Of a stretch of 64,000 nucleotides of DNA, positions 54,419 through 61,445 are shown piece by piece. Position 1 is the first letter of the stretch, and the number at the start of each line of letters is the position of its first letter. Origin of the DNA: Halobacillus litoralis (GTDB lineage: Bacteria > Bacillota > Bacilli > Bacillales > Halobacillaceae); the NCBI RefSeq assembly GCF_004101865.1, contig NZ_CP026118.1, positions 1,195,001 through 1,259,000 of the forward strand, given 5' to 3'. The position numbers were made by a program, and so were the translations under genes. The notes beneath the pieces were generated by a model. The model ran no database searches, was not told the origin of the DNA, and worked only from the letters and a program-made list of their open reading frames with translations.

Positions 54419-55923
54419 CTCGTCTCCACTCCTTCTCCACTCTTCTCAAAAACTTGCTCAGCTAGTTGAATCGTCCTTTTTAGTGCACTTGCTTTATTCA
54501 ATGTTTCCTGAAACTCTGCTTCTGGATCAGAATCGGCGACAATCCCAGCTCCTGCCTGGATATACAAGTCTTTTCCGACAAGTGTCATGGTCCGGATTGT
54601 TATACAGGAATCGATATTTCCATCAAATCCTAAATATAAGATTCCTCCACCATAAAGATTCCTCGGCGTAGGTTCAAGCTCTCTCAGAATTTGCATCGCT
54701 CTGACTTTCGGCGCTCCGGATAAGGTCCCTGCAGGAAAAGAAGAAATGAGCGCATCAATCGGTGACACCTCTTCTTTCAATATTCCAGTCACTTTACTGA
54801 TGATATGCATAACCTTCGAAAAACGTCCGATCGTCATATATTCGCTTACATCGACTGTTCCATACTCGGCAACGCGTCCGATATCATTCCGCGCAAGATC
54901 GACTAGCATCCGATGTTCTGCTAATTCTTTTTCATCAGCCAGCAACTCCTCCGCTAGTGCATTGTCTTCCTCGAGAGTCTTTCCTCTTTTCCTTGTCCCT
55001 GCTATGGGATGGATTTCAAGTCTCCCGTCTTGAACTTCCAGTAAACGTTCAGGGGAGCTTCCAATCACTTCCAGATTATTCATTTGCAAAAAGAACATAT
55101 ATGGTGATGGATTGACATTCCTTAACACGCGGTACAATTCAAAACCGCTCCGCTCCGTAACTGTATGGAACCGCTGCGATAACACCGCTTGAAAAATGTC
55201 ACCTGCACGAATGTACTCTTTGATTTTTTCTACGTCCGCTTTATATTGACCAGGCTCATAATTACTTCCGAATTGTACGGTTTCCTTTTGATTCAAATCC
55301 CCAGGGAGCATCAAGTCAGGCAAATCCTTTGAATTCATCAACCTTTTTTGAATATCTTTTATTCGATCATTTGTGCTGTTGAAAACATCTCTTGAATCTT
55401 GGTGTCTGCCCATTCTCGCAAATGAAAGAATGGTCGTCTCTTTCGTTTTATGATGATAAGCAATTAACGTCTGGCAAAATAATAAGTGGTAATTAGCTAA
55501 ATCCAGTGCATCTTCCGGAGCTCTTGGTACAGGCTCATAATCAGATATCGCATCATAACTGATGTAGCCTACGCCTCCACCTTTAAATGGTAAGTCCACA
55601 TCAGCTTGCTTCACTTGCAGGTCTTCGACAACTTTTTGAAAAGCTGCTTCGAAGGATGTCGTTTTTTCGGTAGAATTATAATGGAAATCAGTAATTGAGA
55701 ACGTCTGATTCTTTTCCTTGATTTCAATCATCGGATCTAAACCAATGAAGGAAAAATTAGACCAGGGCGACTCCGGATCCTGGCTCTCTAACATATAGAC
55801 CGCTTCATCATTCAGGGCGTGAAACATGTGAATCGGTGTCAATGTATCTGTATAAAAGGATTGGGTAATCGGGATGGTGCGATACGTCTCGGCATCGCTT
55901 TTAAATGATTCATAAGTAGTCAT
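54415..55923 (-). CDS. trpE: Anthranilate synthase component I
   Basis: Converts chorismate to anthranilate with ammonia from TrpG. 502 residues. N-terminal tryptophan-feedback region MLESQDPESPWSNFSFIG; chorismate-binding domain with IHPIAGTRKRG, LVDLARNDIGRV and SFPAGTLSGAPKVRAM. ATG follows GGAGAGGTG by 5 bases, and that site lies in a hairpin of the leader (55933-55954). First gene of trpEDCFBA(G). Confidence 0.96.
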   Translation of the reverse strand: MTTYESFKSDAETYRTIPITQSFYTDTLTPIHMFHALNDEAVYMLESQDPESPWSNFSFIGLDPMIEIKEKNQTFSITDFHYNSTEKTTSFEAAFQKVVEDLQVKQADVDLPFKGGGVGYISYDAISDYEPVPRAPEDALDLANYHLLFCQTLIAYHHKTKETTILSFARMGRHQDSRDVFNSTNDRIKDIQKRLMNSKDLPDLMLPGDLNQKETVQFGSNYEPGQYKADVEKIKEYIRAGDIFQAVLSQRFHTVTERSGFELYRVLRNVNPSPYMFFLQMNNLEVIGSSPERLLEVQDGRLEIHPIAGTRKRGKTLEEDNALAEELLADEKELAEHRMLVDLARNDIGRVAEYGTVDVSEYMTIGRFSKVMHIISKVTGILKEEVSPIDALISSFPAGTLSGAPKVRAMQILRELEPTPRNLYGGGILYLGFDGNIDSCITIRTMTLVGKDLYIQAGAGIVADSDPEAEFQETLNKASALKRTIQLAEQVFEKSGEGVETR

Positions 55924-55932
55924 GTGCTCACC

Positions 55933-55954
55933 TCTCCATATAGTATTATGGAGA
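55933..55954 (-). promoter_or_regulatory. Hairpin that sequesters the trpE ribosome binding site
   Basis: On the minus strand TCTCCAT (55948-55954) pairs with ATGGAGA (55933-55939), covering the GGAGAGG site. In B. subtilis TRAP binding promotes an SD-blocking hairpin of this kind. Confidence 0.6.
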
Positions 55955-56039
55955 ATGAGACGTTGAGGATTAAAACGAGTGGGTGAAAAATGGGTATAAA
56001 AAGGCTAGGCAATCAAACAGCTCCTTCGTCTGATGATCC

Positions 56040-56110
56040 CTCGCTCACTCTACTCTGCTCATCCTGGTACCTCAACTCAACTCATTCTCTTCTCAACTAA
56101 TCTACTGCTC
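56040..56110 (-). promoter_or_regulatory. TRAP-binding leader of the trp operon
   Basis: The minus strand carries 13 GAG/UAG triplets (at 56108, 56102, 56097, 56092, 56087, 56081, 56076, 56071, then 56058, 56053, 56048, 56044, 56040). Eight in the first block are spaced by 2-3 bases; a 10-base break precedes the last five. This is the TRAP-site pattern ((G/U)AG repeats). A weak terminator-like AAGG/CCTTTTT follows near 56000. Confidence 0.85.
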
Positions 56111-56128
56111 TTTAAAATGCTTTCTAAT

Positions 56129-56157
56129 AGTCTATAAAATTCAGACAATAATGTCAA
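56129..56157 (-). promoter_or_regulatory. Promoter of the trp operon
   Basis: TTGACA (56152-56157) and TAGACT (56129-56134) with a 17-base spacer on the minus strand, just before the TRAP repeats. Confidence 0.7.
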
Positions 56158-56232
56158 CCAGTCCACTTCCATTATTCTTTAACTCAAAGATACTAGAAAT
56201 GAAAGCCGGTTATACCGAAATAATAAATTCAT

Positions 56233-56258
56233 TTGAACGAAATGCGTCCATCATACGT
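56233..56258 (+). promoter_or_regulatory. ECF (SigY-type) promoter upstream of sigY
   Basis: TGAACG (56233-56238) and CGTC (56255-56258) with a 16-base spacer, 32 bases before the sigY start. The -35 and -10 correspond to those reported for the autoregulated SigY promoter of B. subtilis. Confidence 0.65.
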
Positions 56259-56289
56259 CTTATGAGTAAGTCGGAAATGAGGAATGATT

Positions 56290-56817
56290 ATGGATCGAAA
56301 GGAAATAACACGTGCCCAGCATGGAGACCAGCAAGCGTTAGCAAAGCTGTTGAAAGAGCACTACAGCTTTGTGGTCAAATACTTATGGAAAATGAGCGGG
56401 GATGAACAAGTGGCCTATGATGTCACGCAGGAAACCCTCGCCAAAGTGATACAAAAAATCCACCAATATAAAGAGCAAGCAAGTTTCTCGACATGGGTTA
56501 TCCAAATTGCTACTCACACGTATTTGGATATGCAAAGAAAACAGAAACGAAAGCTGGATTTTGAACAGCAGGAAAGGGAACGTCTTAGACGAGAACCACC
56601 GCCCATACCCTCCAATCATGAATGGCATGACGTACAGGAAGCTTTATGGGAGCTGGAAGATCAATACCGCATCCCTATCGTATTGAAGCATTATTACGGT
56701 TACGAATACGAGGAAATTGCACGTATGACGAAAGTCAAAGCAGGCACAGTTAAATCACGCGTATATTATGGTTTAGACAAATTGCGAAAGGAGCTGCAAC
56801 ATCATGAAAGGTCATGA
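56290..56817 (+). CDS. sigY: ECF sigma factor SigY
   Basis: Extracytoplasmic-function sigma factor. 175 residues: region 2 (about 10-80, with YDVTQETLAKV and FSTWVIQIA) and region 4 (about 115-170, with YRIPIVLKHYYGYEYEEIA and KAGTVKSRVYYGLDKL). Start at 56290 follows TGAGG by about 6 bases. The downstream order of a small membrane protein, two more small membrane proteins, an ABC ATPase and a permease matches sigY-yxlCDEFG. Own promoter seen upstream. Confidence 0.87.
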   Translation: MDRKEITRAQHGDQQALAKLLKEHYSFVVKYLWKMSGDEQVAYDVTQETLAKVIQKIHQYKEQASFSTWVIQIATHTYLDMQRKQKRKLDFEQQERERLRREPPPIPSNHEWHDVQEALWELEDQYRIPIVLKHYYGYEYEEIARMTKVKAGTVKSRVYYGLDKLRKELQHHERS

Positions 56818-57124
56818 TAAAACCAGTGACGTCGAACAAATATTGAAGAAAACAGCAGCACATACTGATGAACAAATGGATATTAAAGAACCGTCCATTC
56901 ACTATTTTGAAAATATGGTGCAAAAACAAACCGAAGCCTGGTACAAGAGATTATGGATAGAGATGACGTGTTTATGGATCATAGCCATTGTTTTTCTCAG
57001 TTCCCTAGCAATAAGTGTAATGTATACCCCTCTATTATTTATTGGAACTCAAGTCATCTCCACTCTTGTGGTCCTGCTTTATTTTATTAAAGAAACTTCT
57101 AGAACGGTGGCGTCGCGACAATGA
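56804..57124 (+). CDS. yxlC: YxlC-like anti-sigma membrane protein
   Basis: 106 residues with a cytoplasmic N-terminal half (about 1-50, charged) and two hydrophobic helices (about 52-73 and 78-98). Overlaps the sigY end by 14 bases. In B. subtilis YxlC with YxlD negatively regulates SigY. Assignment rests on position, length and topology. Confidence 0.72.
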   Translation: MKGHDKTSDVEQILKKTAAHTDEQMDIKEPSIHYFENMVQKQTEAWYKRLWIEMTCLWIIAIVFLSSLAISVMYTPLLFIGTQVISTLVVLLYFIKETSRTVASRQ

Positions 57125-57330
57125 AATATTATGGACCAGAAGAAATACCGCTGTGGGGGTTCATCCTTATCGGTATGATTCTCATCACCCAAAGTTCTGT
57201 TTTATTCCTCAAAGCTAAGAAAAGAGGAAAAGTCCCATGGCTCTGGGGACTCGTCGGCTTGATTCAGTTCCCTGTCCCAAGTATCGTTTTTTTCATTTTG
57301 ACAAGAACAGCCTGGCGTAAAAACCTTTGA
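57121..57330 (+). CDS. yxlD: YxlD-like small membrane protein
   Basis: 69 residues with two transmembrane segments (about 10-30 and 40-60). ATG overlaps the yxlC stop by 4 bases (ATGA). Second negative regulator of SigY in B. subtilis. The middle has a basic KAKKRGK loop. Confidence 0.68.
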   Translation: MKYYGPEEIPLWGFILIGMILITQSSVLFLKAKKRGKVPWLWGLVGLIQFPVPSIVFFILTRTAWRKNL

Positions 57331-57398
57331 TTATTTTCACCTGGATCAGAGAGTAAGTTAGTACTTCAAAATTCTTTAACTATGAAGGAGGTTCAATC

Positions 57399-57620
57399 AT
57401 GATAATGACACAAACTGCCATTCAATTTATTCAAGACAACCTGGCGATTATCGCTCCTCTCTTGATCATTCAATTAATATTGATGATTACAGCGATCATC
57501 AGCTTACTGCGCACCGATGCAACGAACGGGCCTAAATGGATGTGGGTACTGATTATCCTGTTCATCAACACACTTGGCCCAATCGCATATTTCATCTTCG
57601 GAAGGAGGATAGATTCATGA
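57399..57620 (+). CDS. yxlE: YxlE-like PLDc_N domain small membrane protein
   Basis: 73 residues, two helices with the conserved NGPKWMWVLIILFINTLGPIAYFIFG of the PLDc_N/YxlE type. Preceded by a 68-base gap and its own AAGGAGG (7 bases before the ATG). Overlaps the next gene by ATGA. Confidence 0.75.
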   Translation: MIMTQTAIQFIQDNLAIIAPLLIIQLILMITAIISLLRTDATNGPKWMWVLIILFINTLGPIAYFIFGRRIDS

Positions 57621-58540
57621 TCAGTGTGAAAAGTTTAGTGAAATCATACGATAAACACGCAGCTGTCAATGATATATCATTTCAGTTATCTCCCGGGAAA
57701 TGCGTTGCACTTCTGGGACCTAACGGGGCCGGAAAAACAACTACCTTAAGAATGATGGCCGGACTCATCACACCTACATGCGGAGATGTACAGCTAGAGG
57801 GAAGTAAGGACGACGACATACGACACCATATCGGTTACTTACCACAGCATCCCCAGTATCATGGGTGGATGACAGGCAGAGAGTTCCTTATTTATGTGGC
57901 ACGCCTTGCCCGTCTCTCAAAGAAGGATGCACATCAGCAGGCGGATCAATTATTGAAACGAGTTGGGATTGATGCAGTCAAAAACCGCCGTATAGCTAAA
58001 TATTCAGGTGGAATGAAACAGAGGTTAGGTATTGCCCAAGCGATGATTCATAAACCGAAAGTCTTAATGCTGGATGAACCAGTCTCTGCGCTGGACCCTT
58101 TAGGAAGAAGAGATGTATTGGATTTAATGGAGGAATTGAAGCAGGAAACCACCCTCCTTTACTCTACTCATATTCTCAGTGATGCAGAGGAAGCAAGTGA
58201 CGAAATCCTGCTGATGCATGAAGGGTCTATCATTGAGTCAGGACCTCTCGAAAATGTGAAAGAAAGACATCAGGTAGACAAAATTTCACTGAGATTTGCC
58301 GATAATCCTGAAAATTACCAGAAGCAATTAGACAAACTTGAAATTGTCACTAAAACAGAATATAACAAACAGGTCTTACAGGTTTATGTGAAGAACACCC
58401 TCGATGCCAGAGACGAAATCTTATCACTGGCAGCGAAGGAGAAATGGCCGCTCTTACAATTCGAGGTAGGCCGCACGTCCCTAGAAGATTTATTTATGAA
58501 GGTGGTGAACGAATATGCAATGGCTGACCATTTACAATAA
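57617..58540 (+). CDS. yxlF: ABC transporter ATPase YxlF
   Basis: 307 residues. Walker A GPNGAGKTT, Q-loop YLPQHPQYH, signature YSGGMKQRLG, Walker B VLMLDEPVSALD, H-loop YSTHILSDAEE. CcmA-type ATPase with a C-terminal extension (about 225-305). ATG at 57617 follows AAGGAGG by 7 bases. Works with YxlG. Confidence 0.88.
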   Translation: MISVKSLVKSYDKHAAVNDISFQLSPGKCVALLGPNGAGKTTTLRMMAGLITPTCGDVQLEGSKDDDIRHHIGYLPQHPQYHGWMTGREFLIYVARLARLSKKDAHQQADQLLKRVGIDAVKNRRIAKYSGGMKQRLGIAQAMIHKPKVLMLDEPVSALDPLGRRDVLDLMEELKQETTLLYSTHILSDAEEASDEILLMHEGSIIESGPLENVKERHQVDKISLRFADNPENYQKQLDKLEIVTKTEYNKQVLQVYVKNTLDARDEILSLAAKEKWPLLQFEVGRTSLEDLFMKVVNEYAMADHLQ

Positions 58541-59288
58541 AGAATTATTAGAATCGGCAAGGAATTTCAAGTGGATATGGGTCCCTTTAGTCTTCATATT
58601 GCTCAGCATCATCGACCCCTTATCGACCTACTACCTCCCTCAAATTCTTGAAGCCACTGGCGGACTTCCAGATGGCGCAACGATCGACATACCGACACCC
58701 CGCCCCTCTGATGTGCTCATGATGAGTATATCTCAATTGAATATGCTTGGTGTGCTGGTTATAGCATTAATCACGATGGGGACGATTTCAGGGGAACGAA
58801 AAAGTGGAGTCGCAGAGCTTGTTCTTGTCAAACCCATTCCTTATCACTGCTATACGACTGCGAAATGGGCAGCTCATATGACCTTGATTCTCACTTCTAT
58901 CTTATTAGGACTTTTAGCTAGTTGGTATTATGTGAATCTCTTATTTGATCCTCTCTCTTTTTCCGGCATGCTGACTGCTTTTCTATTTTACAGCCTTTGG
59001 ATCATGTTGATCGTAAGTATCAGCCTGTTCATGAATGCCTTGACTAAATCACCAGGATTGGTTTTATTTTTGACGATCAGTACAGTCATCTTAATGAATT
59101 TATTGACAAGTGTTTTTTCTCATCTCCTTGAATGGAGTCCAGCGATGATTACATCCTACCTCCCGGGAATTCTTCAAAATGGAGAAATGGAAAGTAACCT
59201 AATGTTCACAAGTCTGATCACGGCAGTGGTTATCATCGCCTTACTCTTTGGCGCAACTTACACATTAAAGCACAAAGAAATCGCATGA
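58515..59288 (+). CDS. yxlG: ABC transporter permease YxlG
   Basis: 257 residues, ABC-2 type permease with about six helices: a short first helix near 20, an extracellular loop (about 40-70), then five helices to the C-terminus. Overlaps yxlF by 26 bases; ATG follows AAGGTGGT. Role in B. subtilis unknown. Followed by palindrome copy B. Confidence 0.85.
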   Translation: MQWLTIYNKELLESARNFKWIWVPLVFILLSIIDPLSTYYLPQILEATGGLPDGATIDIPTPRPSDVLMMSISQLNMLGVLVIALITMGTISGERKSGVAELVLVKPIPYHCYTTAKWAAHMTLILTSILLGLLASWYYVNLLFDPLSFSGMLTAFLFYSLWIMLIVSISLFMNALTKSPGLVLFLTISTVILMNLLTSVFSHLLEWSPAMITSYLPGILQNGEMESNLMFTSLITAVVIIALLFGATYTLKHKEIA

Positions 59289-59302
59289 AGTTCCATTTTA
59301 TA

Positions 59303-59341
59303 CCACCTCAGGTCATCCATATTATGGATGACCTGAGGTGG
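59303..59341. repeat. 18-bp perfect palindrome, copy B of a dispersed inverted repeat
   Basis: 59303-59320 and 59324-59341 are exact reverse complements around ATT. The core CACCTCAGGTCATCC is the same as in the palindrome at 3367-3421. It may act as a stem-loop ending the sigY operon, though no T tract follows. Confidence 0.9.
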
Positions 59342-59406
59342 TTGATTTGTACTGCCTTTCTATAGGGTATAGACTGTTATCAATCCAGATTAAAGGAGAG
59401 GTATTG

Positions 59407-60177
59407 ATGAAACCTACTGCACTGATCACCGGCGCCTCTGGCGGCATCGGTTATGAATTAGCTAAACTTTTCGCAAAATCCGGTTATAACTTAATCGTCG
59501 TGGCCCGAACTGAAGAGAAGCTGCTACAACTAAAAACAGAGCTTGAGGGACACCCCGTTACAATCATCCCCCAAGATTTGTCAGAGCCCGGAGCAGCTGA
59601 AATTGTTTATGACAAAGTAAAAGAGCTTGGTCTGACAGTTAGCGTATTGGTGAATAACGCCGGATTCGGTTTAAATGGCTATTTTGATGAGCTCCCTCTC
59701 TTAGATCAACAAAAAATGCTGCAAGTGAACGTAAATGCACTGACAGAACTCACCCACTTATTCTTACCTGAAATCAAGGCTGCACGTTTCCGTTCTATTC
59801 CTAAAGGCGTCCTGAACGTTGCAAGTACAGCCGCTTTTCAACCCGGACCGAAGATGTCTGTCTATTATGCGTCAAAGGCCTACGTACTCTCCTTATCAGA
59901 AGCGCTAGTAGAAGAATTAAAAGATACAAGTGTTACCATCTCTACCCTCTGTCCAGGAGCCACAGATACAAACTTTTTCAAAACAGCTAAAGCAGAGCAT
60001 ACAAAACTAGTCAACAGTACAATGTCCTCGGAATCAGTAGCAAAAGCCGGCTTTTTGGGCTTTGTCAAAGGAAAAAGAGTCATCATTCCCGGGACGGCCA
60101 ACCAAAGTATGGCTTATCTATCTAAATGGCTCCCAAGATCCGTTTCAGCTAAATTCGCTCATTACATCGACAGCTGA
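59407..60177 (+). CDS. Short-chain dehydrogenase/reductase
   Basis: 256 residues, classical SDR. TGASGGIG cofactor loop, NNAGFG, VASTAAF (Ser) and YYASKAY (Tyr/Lys). C-terminal SKWLPRSVSAKFAHYI resembles the DltE/YqjQ SDR group. ATG at 59407 follows AAAGGAGAGG. Substrate unknown. Confidence 0.85.
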   Translation: MKPTALITGASGGIGYELAKLFAKSGYNLIVVARTEEKLLQLKTELEGHPVTIIPQDLSEPGAAEIVYDKVKELGLTVSVLVNNAGFGLNGYFDELPLLDQQKMLQVNVNALTELTHLFLPEIKAARFRSIPKGVLNVASTAAFQPGPKMSVYYASKAYVLSLSEALVEELKDTSVTISTLCPGATDTNFFKTAKAEHTKLVNSTMSSESVAKAGFLGFVKGKRVIIPGTANQSMAYLSKWLPRSVSAKFAHYIDS

Positions 60178-60225
60178 CCAGTGGCGATCCTGTCAGCAAA
60201 CTTTCACAGACTCTGATTATTAGTA

Positions 60226-60270
60226 CAAAAAAACCAATGACCAGGGCATCCCATGGTCATTGGTTTTTCA
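60226..60270. terminator. Bidirectional terminator
   Basis: AAAAAACCAATGACCA.GG / TGGTCATTGGTTTTT stem between convergent genes. Confidence 0.85.
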
Positions 60271-60666
60271 GATTTCTTCTGCAGACTTCCGGAATCCATG
60301 AAAAGCACGGTAGCCGCGGTCGGCATAATAACCTTCGGAGTCGCTTGATGCTAACATCTCCACACGAGTACTCGGAAAACATTCATGTGCGGTCCGGATC
60401 AGGTGTTCAGCAACCCCTCTGCTCCGGTAATTTTCTTTGACGAGCAATTCACAAATATACAGTGTAACCGTTCCGTCTGTCAGCCCCCTGAGATAACCGA
60501 CGACCTCACCCTCTGAAAGTGCAATCAATGCGGGTTCAGAATTCAACCATGCACACAGGGTTTCCTCCTCCTGTTGGACGAGAGTATTCCATCCCTCTTT
60601 TTTGTTCAATTGCTGTACGGCGTAAATATCATGTTCCAGAAATGAGCGGATTTGGATATCTTCCAT
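60268..60666 (-). CDS. GNAT family N-acetyltransferase
   Basis: 132 residues, minimal GNAT fold. Acetyl-CoA motif in ELLVKENYRSRGVAEHLI (RxxGxA). C-terminal YYADRGYRAFHGFRK is typical. ATG follows AAAGGTAGG. Substrate unknown. Confidence 0.85.
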   Translation of the reverse strand: MEDIQIRSFLEHDIYAVQQLNKKEGWNTLVQQEEETLCAWLNSEPALIALSEGEVVGYLRGLTDGTVTLYICELLVKENYRSRGVAEHLIRTAHECFPSTRVEMLASSDSEGYYADRGYRAFHGFRKSAEEI

Positions 60667-60943
60667 ATGATCCTACCTTTCTTCCTGATGGATTTTTTCC
60701 CCTTACTACCGTAACCCTGCCTGTATTGTTAAGTGTTTTTTTATCTCTTCCCCTTTGTACGAATCTATCACTGTGTATGTTTCACTTTATACGTAAAAAA
60801 ATATTTTTTATATACCTTTCACAAACAGCTAGGAAACGTGTCTCATTCACTCCTAAAATAAAACCCTATAGATCAGAGCCTTACGTAAAAAAGTGTGGTA
60901 AAATGTGTACGGAAGTTTTCATAGATTCGAGGAGTTGTAAATA

Positions 60944-61411
60944 ATGGTCAAACGTACTTTTCTATTCATAGCTTTCTTATTCTTAATCGCTTGTTCTTCT
61001 CAAGACCTGGGTTTGGGAGATTTAAAAGAAGCTCATCCTGATTCTTTTGCCGATCCGATCGAAGCACTCTCTAAGGAAGAGCAAGAAAAAGTCGGTCTCC
61101 CAGATGAAATACCATTTGAGGTGGCCAGCGTAAAAGCTACCACTTCAGAAGAGCAGGTGGAAGTCATTTATGAGTCTAGTAACTCAGAAAAAGTCCTGGT
61201 CACAACCCTTTTCAATCCAGATAACATTCTTCAAGAATCCGAACTGCAGATTCCGTTGAACTCCGGAGCTGTTGCTGGGGTACAGAAGAAAGAAGACTAT
61301 GTTTATATTGAATGGTATGAAAGTGAAGCAGATGTCATTTATCAAATCGAATATCATGGATCTGAGGAAGAACGTACAGAAAATGCTATGAATATTGCCA
61401 ACAGTATATAA
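60944..61411 (+). CDS. Predicted lipoprotein of unknown function
   Basis: 155 residues: signal peptide with lipobox LFLIACSS (lipid Cys18), then a soluble beta-rich domain (about 60-150) ending VDVIYQIEYHGSEEERTENAMNIANSI. Topology suggests DUF4367-like outer-surface protein; not firmly assigned. ATG follows GAGGAG by 9 bases. Confidence 0.72.
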   Translation: MVKRTFLFIAFLFLIACSSQDLGLGDLKEAHPDSFADPIEALSKEEQEKVGLPDEIPFEVASVKATTSEEQVEVIYESSNSEKVLVTTLFNPDNILQESELQIPLNSGAVAGVQKKEDYVYIEWYESEADVIYQIEYHGSEEERTENAMNIANSI

Positions 61412-61442
61412 AAGCCGTCACAGTGTTTGTGACGGCTTTTAT
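61410..61442. terminator. Terminator between the lipoprotein and helicase genes
   Basis: AAAAGCCGTCAC / GTGACGGCTTTT stem, usable on both strands. Confidence 0.85.
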
Positions 61443-61445
61443 ATA

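Noticed and set aside
56151..56405. 84-codon frame before sigY
   Set aside because: It overlaps the sigY promoter and start in another frame and lacks a binding site.
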